A stretch of DNA of 58,916 bases, taken from positions 1 to 58,916 of the forward strand of contig JAHBWF010000031.1 of NCBI GenBank assembly GCA_019637105.1, written 5' to 3'. This document shows, piece after piece, positions 52,470-58,916 of this stretch; the first letter of the stretch is position 1, and every line of letters starts with the position of its first letter. The translations under genes and the position numbers were made by a program. Origin of the DNA: Labilithrix sp. (GTDB lineage Bacteria; Myxococcota_A; Polyangia; Polyangiales; Polyangiaceae). The notes below the pieces were generated by a model that ran no database searches, had not been told where the DNA came from, and was given only the letters and a program-made list of their open reading frames with translations.

Positions 52470-54695
52470 TCAGGCCTCCCCACGCTTGCGGCGGAGCGCG
52501 ACGACGACGCCGACGAGGGCGAGGCCGAGGAGGGCGTCGGGCGAGCTCGAGCCGCCCGGCGCCGCGGAGCAACCCGCGCTGTCCGTCGCTCCGGCGCCGG
52601 AGCGCGTGGGCCGCGTGGCGTCGTCTTCGCCGTCGGGGACGACGTCCGTGTTTCCGGACGAGCCGCTCTCGCCGCTCGGGTCGGTGCCCGGCCCGTTGGA
52701 GCGCGGCGCGGGGCCGGTGCCGTCCTCGTTCTCGCCGGGCTTGTCGGTCGGCTTGCCGGGGACGGTCGTGATGCCCTCCTGCCAGGCGGCCGGCACGAGG
52801 GAGAGCCAGATCGAGTTCTTCAGGCCGCGGGCCATCCCGTCCGCGTCCGAGTATCCGGTGACGGTCGAGAAGGAGAACTGCTTCACCTCGGGCATGAAGT
52901 TGGTCGCCGCCTTCGCCGGATCCGTGGTGAAGCCCGGGTTCGGGACGTTGCCGAGGCCGTTGATGAAGCCGCGCGCCTGGTTGTTCGGGTTGCGCTTCCC
53001 GCGCGCCTGGACGTTCGCGACGTCCGAGAAGGGCGAGACCTGGTAGACCTTCGCCGCGTCCTTGACGCCGAGCGTACCGTCCGCCTTCAGCGGGTACATC
53101 TGGATGAAGCCGCCGCCGGTGCCGGTCGACGAGCCGCTGATCACCGCGAGCGCGGGCTCGGCGTTCGGGCCGTAGCCGGTGACGAACGAGCTGCCGTGGC
53201 GGCCGTACTGGCCGACGCCGAGGATCGGCGCGCCGACGATCGAGAGATCCGCCTTGTCGACGAGGACGGCGGCCTCGACCTTCTTGCCGCCCGCGTGGCC
53301 GTTCCCGTTGTTCGCGTTCTGTCGGACCTGGGCCGCGAGGCCGTAGGTGATCGCGAGCTTGTCGCCGAGGATCCCGAGGACCGGCTCGGAGACGTACTTG
53401 TTCTGGTTCGGCTGCGAGCGAACGACGATCTTGCTCTGGAGGGGCGCGCCGGTCGCGACGTTGAACTCCGTCACGCGGAAGCCGATCTCCGCCGGCTGGT
53501 TGTTCGCCTCCACCGCGGCGATGAAGCCGGTGGTCGCGCCGGGCGCGATGGCGACCTGCGGGCGGCAGTGCTGCGAGGTGTTCGAGTACCGGCGGAGCCA
53601 GTTCACCCGCACGGTCGCGTCGTCCGCGACCGTGACGCTGAAGGCCTCCTGCGCCTGGTTGTTGTACTGCATGCCGACGACGAACGTGTTGTCGTCGACC
53701 CGCTGGATCGTGTGCGGTCCGCGCTGGTTGTTCGGGTTCTGGACCTGAACGCCGTTCCGGAGCGCCTGCTGGATGAGGTTCGTCGGCTTGTTGAGGTTGC
53801 CGGCGCCGCGGGTCGTGTTGGGGATCTGGACGAGCTGCCCGGTCGCCTTGTCGGCGACGAACATGACCGGCTGCGGGTTGTTGTTGATCCCGTTGTCCTC
53901 GCTCGCGGCGATGATGATGACGTGGTTCTTCGTGAAGCCGAGCGTCGGCCGCATGAAGGTCCGCTCGCCGTTGAGGCGCGGCAGCGCGACCTCGGGGCCC
54001 GGGACGACGCCCTTCTCGGTGAGCGTCGCGAGGGCGAAGCCCCCCTGCATGTAGCTGTTGTTGCCGTTCGGCTGGTTGTCGGACCGCGTGTACGCGGTGG
54101 CGAGGGTCACCTTCGTCTTGTCGGTCGCGAAGCCGACCGAGTCCCACGCGAACGCGGCGTCCATCGTACCCGCGCCGGTGTTCTTCCCGATCCGGTTCGG
54201 CCCCTTGTCGTCGCCCGAGACCCACACCTTCGAGTAGGTGTTGAGCACCACCGTCGTGCCCGTGCCCGACCCGGCGCCGCCGCCGTTGCCGCCGCCGGTT
54301 CCGTTGCCGTTGCCGCCGCCGGTTCCGTTGCCTCCGCCGGTTCCGCCGCCATTGCCTCCGCCGGTTCCGTCGCCGTTGCCGCCGCCGGTTCCGTTGCCTC
54401 CGCCGGTTCCGTCGCCGTTGCCGCCGCCGGTTCCGTTGCCGTTGCCGGTGCCGTCTCCGGCGCCCGCGCCGGTCTCGTCGGTCCCCGGCGCCGACGGGCT
54501 GCCGGGGGCGGCGCCGTTCGACCCGCCCGTCGTGTCGGGATCGTTCGCGACGGAGTCGTCCGTGGCGCCGCGCTGCGGGAAGCGCTCGCCGTCGTCGCCG
54601 GCGAGGCGGTCCGGGCTCCCTGCGTCACCGCATCCCGCCGCGGCGAACATGGCGAGCATCGCAACGGTGACCGCAGACATCGCAGACGTTTTCAT
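52470..54695 (-). CDS. Large lipoprotein with Gly/Asn/Thr repeat linker and C-terminal sorting tail
   Basis: The 741-residue protein has a lipobox (AAAGC, Cys22) and then a linker of repeated TGGGNG units (about 85-150), encoded by a tandem DNA repeat. The main domain (about 155-660) is beta-rich with many Asn (NNNPQPVMFVADKATGQLV, for example) and looks like a beta-propeller. The C-terminus has an Asp/Gly/Ser stretch, then SSPDALLGLALVGVVVALRRKRGE, matching a MYXO-CTERM-like tail apart from its Cys-poor start. Both ends thus carry an anchoring signal. Function unknown. Confidence 0.75.
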   Translation of the reverse strand: MKTSAMSAVTVAMLAMFAAAGCGDAGSPDRLAGDDGERFPQRGATDDSVANDPDTTGGSNGAAPGSPSAPGTDETGAGAGDGTGNGNGTGGGNGDGTGGGNGTGGGNGDGTGGGNGGGTGGGNGTGGGNGNGTGGGNGGGAGSGTGTTVVLNTYSKVWVSGDDKGPNRIGKNTGAGTMDAAFAWDSVGFATDKTKVTLATAYTRSDNQPNGNNSYMQGGFALATLTEKGVVPGPEVALPRLNGERTFMRPTLGFTKNHVIIIAASEDNGINNNPQPVMFVADKATGQLVQIPNTTRGAGNLNKPTNLIQQALRNGVQVQNPNNQRGPHTIQRVDDNTFVVGMQYNNQAQEAFSVTVADDATVRVNWLRRYSNTSQHCRPQVAIAPGATTGFIAAVEANNQPAEIGFRVTEFNVATGAPLQSKIVVRSQPNQNKYVSEPVLGILGDKLAITYGLAAQVRQNANNGNGHAGGKKVEAAVLVDKADLSIVGAPILGVGQYGRHGSSFVTGYGPNAEPALAVISGSSTGTGGGFIQMYPLKADGTLGVKDAAKVYQVSPFSDVANVQARGKRNPNNQARGFINGLGNVPNPGFTTDPAKAATNFMPEVKQFSFSTVTGYSDADGMARGLKNSIWLSLVPAAWQEGITTVPGKPTDKPGENEDGTGPAPRSNGPGTDPSGESGSSGNTDVVPDGEDDATRPTRSGAGATDSAGCSAAPGGSSSPDALLGLALVGVVVALRRKRGEA
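54273..54458. repeat. GC-rich tandem repeat array encoding the Gly/Asn linker
   Basis: About 186 bp made of imperfect 18- and 24-bp units based on GTTGCCGCCGCCGGTTCC. They encode seven TGGGN-containing units, which alternate as TGGGNGDG and TGGGNG in a 42-bp higher-order pattern. It is an in-frame minisatellite and likely length-variable. Confidence 0.75.
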
Positions 54696-54741
54696 GTCGC
54701 ATCCTCCAACACGATCGGGTCCAGACGAGCGCCGAGCTCGC

Positions 54742-55878
54742 CTACTGCTGCTCACCACGGCCGAGCCTCCCGCGCGCGTCGTCGATGGCGGCGAGCTGCA
54801 CGCTGAGGTCCGTGTCTTCCGAGATCGTCACGAGATCGCGCTTCGTCGCCGGCGAGGTGGCCTTGTAGAAGAGCACCGCGCTGACGAGCGCGTCGCGGTC
54901 CGCGACGCCGGTTCCCTGAGCCTGAATTCGAGCGGGGACGTGGAGCTTGAGCTTGCCGTGGCCGTGCTTCGGCAGCGTGAACGTCGTACGCGGGGCGAGC
55001 GCCGCGAGCTCTTCGCCGGTCGCCCGCGCGATGACGTCGTCGCCGGCCATGATCTCGACGGTGTCGAAGGCCGCGATCTCCACGCCCATGCCGGCGACGA
55101 GCTTGGCGAGGGAGTACCTGGTCTCGCTCGGATCTCCGGCGGCCGCGCCGGCGATCATCTCGTCGCCGACGTTGCGGCGCTTGACGAAGCCGACCATCTT
55201 TCCGTCGACGTACACGCGCGTTCCCTTCGCGGTCACGCCGTCCGAGTACGGGATCTCGTCGGTGCAGTCGCCGTCCGCGCCGACGTGGCACTGGCGCTGC
55301 GGGTGAATCGCCGGCGAGGGCTTGCTCACGTAGATCGTCACGCGACGGATCTCGTGGATGACGAACTCGTTCTTGAGGTCGTCGGTGTCCCACTTCTGCA
55401 GCGGGGTGCCGGTGTTGCCGGAGATGAACGAGAAGAGGAAGCGGTCCTTCTCCTTGCGGAGCTCGCTGCCCTCGAGGCTCGCGATGCGATCGTTGTTGCC
55501 GTGGAAGTGAACCGACTTGATCGACTCCGGCGCGACGCCGATGCCCTTCACGTAGTCGTAGATCTTGTAGCGCCGGCCGCCGCCTTCGAGCTCGATCGGC
55601 GTGAGCGCGGGGATCTCGCCGGCGCGGAGCACCGCCACCTGCTTGCCGTCGACGTAGACCGGCGCGTCGAGGCCCATCAGCCTGCGCGTGCCGTGCTTCG
55701 GATCGTTCGGATCGAGCTTGCCGTCGCCGCCGATGGCCGCGGCCGCCGCGGCCGCCGCCGGAGGCACGGCGCGCGGCGCGGACTTCGCTCCGGCGGTCGG
55801 CTCGGGCGTCTTCTTCGAGCACGCGAGCGCGCTCGTGAGGACTCCGGCGATCATCAGCGGGCGAAGCAGGCCGACCAT
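54742..55878 (-). CDS. Lipoprotein of unknown function with conserved beta domain
   Basis: This is a 378-residue lipoprotein (TSALAC, Cys20) with an Ala/Pro linker. Two similar beta modules follow: LDAPVYVDGKQVAVLRAGEIP and KGTRVYVDGKMVGFVKRRNVG. This internal repeat suggests a duplicated domain, and two Cys in RQCHVGADGDCTD may form a disulfide. It lies 46 nt upstream of the big lipoprotein gene on the same strand. The ATG at 55878 gives the best signal peptide; 55905 is an alternative. Confidence 0.72.
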   Translation of the reverse strand: MVGLLRPLMIAGVLTSALACSKKTPEPTAGAKSAPRAVPPAAAAAAAAIGGDGKLDPNDPKHGTRRLMGLDAPVYVDGKQVAVLRAGEIPALTPIELEGGGRRYKIYDYVKGIGVAPESIKSVHFHGNNDRIASLEGSELRKEKDRFLFSFISGNTGTPLQKWDTDDLKNEFVIHEIRRVTIYVSKPSPAIHPQRQCHVGADGDCTDEIPYSDGVTAKGTRVYVDGKMVGFVKRRNVGDEMIAGAAAGDPSETRYSLAKLVAGMGVEIAAFDTVEIMAGDDVIARATGEELAALAPRTTFTLPKHGHGKLKLHVPARIQAQGTGVADRDALVSAVLFYKATSPATKRDLVTISEDTDLSVQLAAIDDARGRLGRGEQQ

Positions 55879-55980
55879 GCGTGCTTCGCCGTCAGTGCAC
55901 GGCATATGCCCGATGAGGGCGCGGAGGTCGTACATCGGAGTCCGCCACGGAATCGCGGACGATCTCGTCTCGGTCCCCCG

Positions 55981-56008
55981 CGTAATTTCCCTGTAACTGG
56001 GATGTAAC
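55981..56008. promoter_or_regulatory. Phased direct repeats (CGTAAT, TGTAAC, TGTAAC) resembling a Pho box
   Basis: CGTAAT (55981), TGTAAC (55992) and TGTAAC (56003) are spaced exactly 11 bp apart. The layout CTGTAAC-N4-ATGTAAC is like the 7+4 spacing of OmpR/PhoB-family binding sites. It lies in the divergent gap upstream of the leftward lipoprotein operon (55878) and the rightward operon (56214). The rest of the gap (55879-56213) has no gene. Confidence 0.35.
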
Positions 56009-56178
56009 CGAGATCCAGGGCAGACTTGCTGCTAGCTCAGCGGAAATGTAGGCGCGCGCGCGCCCACGCGTCGACCGCTGGATCGAGCCCGCTTCGAGTG
56101 AGCCTGGGAGGCCGCAAGCGGTCGGAGCCGGCCGTCGTCCGGCCACCACGAGGCGGCCGTTCGTTCGGCGCACCCATC

Positions 56179-56206
56179 TTGACAGGTGATTCTCGTCACC
56201 TACGGT
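56179..56206 (+). promoter_or_regulatory. Promoter with overlapping inverted repeat ahead of the 56214 gene
   Basis: A perfect -35 TTGACA (56179-56184) is followed after 16 nt by TACGGT (56201-56206). The spacer contains the perfect inverted repeat AGGTGA-N6-TCACCT (56184-56201), an arrangement expected for a repressor operator. The GTG start lies 7 nt past the -10, so the mRNA should be leaderless. Confidence 0.6.
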
Positions 56207-56213
56207 CGCGTGG

Positions 56214-57020
56214 GTGCGTCGTCTGCTCGTGTGTGTGCTCATCGCCGTCATGGCCGCGATCCTCGGTCCGCGCGTCGTCGGACCTCGCAGCCACGCCGCC
56301 AACGCCGAGTTCGTCTACGAGCCCCCCGAGGGGTTCGTCCCCGTGAAGGGCGCGAAGGTCGGCGAGGCGGAGGACGCCCAGGTCTGGGTCCACGAGGCCG
56401 CGGACAAGAGGAACTTCGACGGCTCCCTGGCCGACCGCAAGGCGCTCTCCACGCGCATCATCCTCAGCCACTCGACCAAGGAGATGAGCGTCGAGGAGCG
56501 GGACCTCGCCAAGCTGGTCGAGGAGATGCCGAAGGCGTTCGAGGGGGTGTGCACGTGGATCCACCGCCGGCACGAGATGCGGACGCGGGCGGACGGAGCG
56601 CGGGTCGGCGTGATCGAGGGCGACTGCGACCGCGAGGTCGACCTCAGCGCCATCGGCTTGCCGTCGCAGCCGGTGAAGACGCGGAAGCTCCAGCTCATGT
56701 TCCCCGACGATCGGGGGACGTCGATCGTGACCGCGTCGTACCCGACCGACCAGGCGGCCCGCTGGGAACCGCTCGTGGAGGCGACCGTCGGCACGGCGCG
56801 CGGGGTAGCGACGCGCGCTCCGGCTCCGGCGCCGTGGACCCACGGAGCCTGGGCGGCGGCGGGCGCGGTGCTCGGCTGGCTCGGGACGGCGATCCTCGGG
56901 AAGGGGAGCGCCCCGCCGGCGCGCGACGCGGAGCGCCGGACGTCCCGCGAGCGCGAGAAGGAGCGCGCCGCGCGCGACGACGAGGACGAGCGCGACGACG
57001 AGGAGGACGAGGAGACGTGA
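56214..57020 (+). CDS. Membrane-associated protein of unknown function, coupled to LpxC
   Basis: The 268-residue protein has an N-terminal hydrophobic signal or anchor (about 1-22), an alpha/beta domain (about 32-190) and a second hydrophobic segment near 205-225. The C-terminal tail is highly charged (Arg/Glu/Asp). No family is recognised. The GTG start is likely leaderless. The stop overlaps the lpxC start by four bases (GTGA), so the two are co-translated and may both serve outer-membrane synthesis. Confidence 0.72.
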   Translation: MRRLLVCVLIAVMAAILGPRVVGPRSHAANAEFVYEPPEGFVPVKGAKVGEAEDAQVWVHEAADKRNFDGSLADRKALSTRIILSHSTKEMSVEERDLAKLVEEMPKAFEGVCTWIHRRHEMRTRADGARVGVIEGDCDREVDLSAIGLPSQPVKTRKLQLMFPDDRGTSIVTASYPTDQAARWEPLVEATVGTARGVATRAPAPAPWTHGAWAAAGAVLGWLGTAILGKGSAPPARDAERRTSREREKERAARDDEDERDDEEDEET

Positions 57021-57832
57021 CGACGCTCACCGGGCGCGGGCTGCACCGCGGCGCGCCGGCGAGCGTGCGCTTCACGCGGGCGCCGGGCGCCGTGCGGCTG
57101 CGCCGGCGCGGGGTCGAGGCGCGCCTCGCCGAGCTCGTCATGGACGGCTCGTCGCGCTCGACGAGCGCGACCACGCGCGACGGACGGATCGCGATCGGTA
57201 CGGTCGAGCACCTCTTCGCCGCGCTCGGGGCCATGTCGATCCGCGACGGCGTCGTCGTCGAGATCGACGGGCCCGAGGTGCCGCTCCTCGACGGCGGCGC
57301 GGCGGCGTTCCTCGACGCGCTCGCCCCGCTCGAGCTCGGTCCGTCGCCCCCGTCGCTCGCGGTCGTGCGCGCCGGCACGATCGACGTCGGCGCCAGCCGC
57401 TACGAGGTCCGGCCGCCGGAGCGCCCCGGCGAGGTCCGCGTCGAGGTCGAGGTCGACTTCGACGACCTCCGCCTCGAGCGTCACGCGCGCTGGGGCGGAG
57501 ACGCCGCCGACTTCCGCGCGCGCGTCGCGCCCGCGCGCACCTTCGGCTTCGAGCACGAGGTCGAGGAGCTCTTGGCGCGCGGCCTCGCCAGCCACGTCGC
57601 GCGGGAGAGCGTGGTCGTGATCGCGCGGGACGCGATCCTGAGCGCGGGGCGGCCGTTCCGTTCGGACGAGCCCGCGCGGCACAAGCTGCTCGATCTCGTC
57701 GGCGATCTCTACGCTCACGGCGGCCCGCCGTCGGGCTCGGTGCGCGCGACGCGGCCGGGCCACGCGGCGACGCACGAGGCGATGCGACGCGGGCTCGCGG
57801 AGGGGCTGCTGATGCTCACCCGCACGCGGTGA
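57017..57832 (+). CDS. lpxC: UDP-3-O-acyl-N-acetylglucosamine deacetylase (LpxC) homologue
   Basis: LpxC catalyses the committed step of lipid A synthesis. All key residues can be placed: Glu64-His65 in VEHLFAAL; His222 and Asp226 in ARHKLLDLVGD (zinc ligands with His65); and His249 in RPGHAATHEAM. EIDGPEVPLLDGGAAAF (82-98) is also typical. At 271 residues it is shorter than the roughly 305 of E. coli, and sequence near the acyl-chain tunnel is divergent. It could be the main enzyme or a paralogue. GTG start inside the preceding stop. Confidence 0.83.
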   Translation: MTTLTGRGLHRGAPASVRFTRAPGAVRLRRRGVEARLAELVMDGSSRSTSATTRDGRIAIGTVEHLFAALGAMSIRDGVVVEIDGPEVPLLDGGAAAFLDALAPLELGPSPPSLAVVRAGTIDVGASRYEVRPPERPGEVRVEVEVDFDDLRLERHARWGGDAADFRARVAPARTFGFEHEVEELLARGLASHVARESVVVIARDAILSAGRPFRSDEPARHKLLDLVGDLYAHGGPPSGSVRATRPGHAATHEAMRRGLAEGLLMLTRTR

Positions 57833-57859
57833 TCGCCCGATCCACCCGCGATCCTGCGG

Positions 57860-57875
57860 GTTACACGCGTGTAAC
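57860..57875. promoter_or_regulatory. Perfect 16-bp palindrome GTTACACGCGTGTAAC
   Basis: An uninterrupted palindrome lies 27 nt after the lpxC stop and 82 nt before the next start. With no loop it is unlikely to be a terminator; a dimeric repressor site is more plausible. It contains the TGTAAC hexamer also seen at 55992 and 56003. Confidence 0.4.
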
Positions 57876-57957
57876 AATTCCTGACACGGAGACGCGCACT
57901 TCCCCGGGCCGCGCGCGGTCGCCGGCGACGGAACGGTTCGTGCGAAGATCGAGCGCG

Positions 57958-58299
57958 ATGTCTTGGACGCGTCTGGGGTCGTCGCTCGTGGTCCTGGTCC
58001 TGGGAGGCTCGTGGGTCGGGTGCGGCGGCGACGTCGGCGAGCCCGGGCAGGGGACGAACGCGTCGCGATCGTCGGGAGCCGAGGGCGACGACGAGGCGGA
58101 GCCCGCGCCCGCCTCCGGCAAGATGAAGCTGGGCGAGAACGGCTGCGCCGCGGACGACGAGTGCGAGAGCGGCGTCTGCTTCAAGGGCAACTCGCAGAGC
58201 TTCTGCACGGTGCGCTGCACGACCGACGACGCGACGACGACGTGCGTCCCCCCGCTCACCGGCACCTGCAACAAACAGGGGTTCTGCAAGCGCAACTGA
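57958..58299 (+). CDS. Small Cys-rich lipoprotein
   Basis: The 113-residue lipoprotein (SWVGC, Cys22) has an acidic linker and a compact domain of about 50 residues with eight cysteines, spaced like small disulfide-rich animal modules (NGCAADDECESGVC, FCTVRC, TCNKQGFC). Such modules are frequent in myxobacterial surface proteins. The frame is open upstream, but the ATG at 57958 gives the correct signal peptide. Confidence 0.75.
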   Translation: MSWTRLGSSLVVLVLGGSWVGCGGDVGEPGQGTNASRSSGAEGDDEAEPAPASGKMKLGENGCAADDECESGVCFKGNSQSFCTVRCTTDDATTTCVPPLTGTCNKQGFCKRN

Positions 58300-58349
58300 C
58301 GTCGCGCGCTCGTCGCGGGCGCCCCTCACCGCGGGAACGCAACCTCCGC

Positions 58350-58355
58350 TACGCT
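58350..58355 (+). promoter_or_regulatory. Candidate -10 element (TACGCT) of the 58363 gene
   Basis: TACGCT ends 7 nt before the ATG, the same hexamer and a similar spacing as at the first gene of the window. No -35 is evident. This suggests a leaderless transcript. Confidence 0.35.
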
Positions 58356-58362
58356 GCCTCCG

Positions 58363-58818
58363 ATGCGCGGTCCTGTCCCCCTCGTCGCGGTCGCGCTCGC
58401 GCTCGCCGCGCGGGCGACGGCGGGGTGCGGGGAGGACTTCGCCGATTGTTACGCCGGCGATTTCGTCGCGTGCTCCTGCGCGGACGGCGGCGCCGGCTAC
58501 GCCGCGTGCTCGGCCCGAGGCGACTACGCCTCGAGCGCGTGCGTCTGCGATGGTACGCCGGGGATCGACGCCGCCGCGGGAGAGGGAGCGCTCGACGCCG
58601 GCGGCTCGCCCGACGCCCGCGCCTGCGCCGAGGACGCCGGCGACGGCGGGAGGGCGCGGCTCTTCGAGCCGTGCTCCACGGACGGCGACTGCGAGGGCTG
58701 CGCGTGCGCGTCGTTCGGCGACCGCGGCCAGCTCTGCACCCGATCCTGCGCGACGCCCGACGAGTGTCCGGCGTCGAGCGCCTGCACGAACCGCGGCGTC
58801 TGCCGTCCGCCGCAATGA
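58363..58818 (+). CDS. Small Cys-rich lipoprotein
   Basis: The 151-residue lipoprotein (ATAGC, Cys22) has Cys-rich blocks at both ends of an Asp/Ala/Gly linker. The second (PCSTDGDCEGCACA, then CTRSCATPDECPASSAC) resembles the module of the preceding gene. The stop overlaps the next start as ATGA, so the downstream gene should be in the same operon. Confidence 0.75.
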   Translation: MRGPVPLVAVALALAARATAGCGEDFADCYAGDFVACSCADGGAGYAACSARGDYASSACVCDGTPGIDAAAGEGALDAGGSPDARACAEDAGDGGRARLFEPCSTDGDCEGCACASFGDRGQLCTRSCATPDECPASSACTNRGVCRPPQ

Positions 58819-58916
58819 GGCCCGCGCTCGCCCCGCTCCTCGCGGCGATCGCGCTCGTCGCGCCTCCGCTCCGCGCCGAGGAGCCGCCTCGCGCGCCGCC
58901 TCCGGAGGCCCCCGCC
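58815..58916 (+). CDS. Secreted protein, truncated by the window end
   Basis: Only the first 34 codons are present. They encode a Sec signal peptide (MRPALAPLLAAIALVAPP, cut near LRAEE) followed by a Pro/Ala-rich stretch. The ATG overlaps the previous stop by four bases. Product unknown. Confidence 0.6.
   Translation, partial: MRPALAPLLAAIALVAPPLRAEEPPRAPPPEAPA

Noticed and set aside
54273-54458. Regular repeats that might suggest a CRISPR array
   Set aside because: Units are contiguous without unique spacers and are in frame within a lipoprotein gene.
56020-56110. tRNA-like piece (GCTAGCTCAGCGG) resembling a D-arm
   Set aside because: No matching T-arm (GTTCGAATC), anticodon stem or paired acceptor ends could be drawn around it.

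Overview
The window is very GC-rich, with almost all codons ending in G or C. That makes long antisense open frames common, and most of them are spurious. The organism is most likely a delta-type Myxococcota bacterium (Polyangia-like). The evidence is a large set of lipoproteins and secreted proteins with Asp/Gly/Ser-rich linkers, C-termini of the MYXO-CTERM/choice-of-anchor kind, an AgmX/PglI-type protein, many Hanks-type Ser/Thr kinases with DWG or DLG in place of DFG, and DUF1501 and RCC1-repeat secreted proteins. This assignment is inferred from gene content, not from a database search. || Layout: 0.1-5.5 kb holds a PAS-GGDEF cyclase, a lipoprotein, a UdgX-type uracil-DNA glycosylase, an RCC1-propeller lipoprotein and an alpha/beta hydrolase. 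5.6-15.6 kb is the translation operon rplV-rpsC-rplP-rpmC-rpsQ-rplN-rplX-rplE-rpsN-rpsH-rplF-rplR-rpsE-rpmD-rplO-secY-adk-infA-rpmJ-rpsM-rpsK. It begins at rplV behind a promoter and a strongly structured leader; rpsJ-rplC-rplD-rplW-rplB-rpsS are not upstream. A strong intrinsic terminator ends it after rpsK. 15.7-23.1 kb holds five secreted-protein genes that split the alpha operon. rpsD-rpoA-rplQ then resume at 23.3-25.9 kb with their own candidate promoter, leader and terminator. || 26-37.8 kb: a HEAT/TPR membrane protein, acylphosphatase, a four-gene run (Ser/Thr kinase, DUF2760 protein, two divergent Hsp70 paralogues) and a 1.2-kb-codon protein made of two kinase-plus-membrane modules, the second a pseudokinase. 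37.8-40.6 kb: a DUF695-like protein, a decayed ISKra4-type transposase and modC-modB. 40.9-45.1 kb: a five-gene secreted cassette (haem protein, lipoprotein, Tat-exported DUF1501 protein, choice-of-anchor protein, lipoprotein). 45.4-46.9 kb: a membrane metallophosphoesterase. 46.9-50.8 kb: an overlapping minus-strand operon of an EcfT/S-like fusion, two MoSto subunits (mosA/mosB-like) and ModA. Together with modBC this looks like a molybdenum import and storage locus. 50.9-55.9 kb: four secreted proteins, two of them haem-binding. 56.2-58.9 kb: a membrane protein coupled to an LpxC homologue, then small Cys-rich lipoproteins; the last gene runs off the window. || Functionally, the left half is core translation and transcription. 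The right half is envelope, signalling and metal handling. The most unusual items are the MoSto/ECF operon, the rplV leader and broken ribosomal cluster, the paired Hsp70 operon, and the kinase-pseudokinase membrane protein. I recognised no tRNA, rRNA or CRISPR array.
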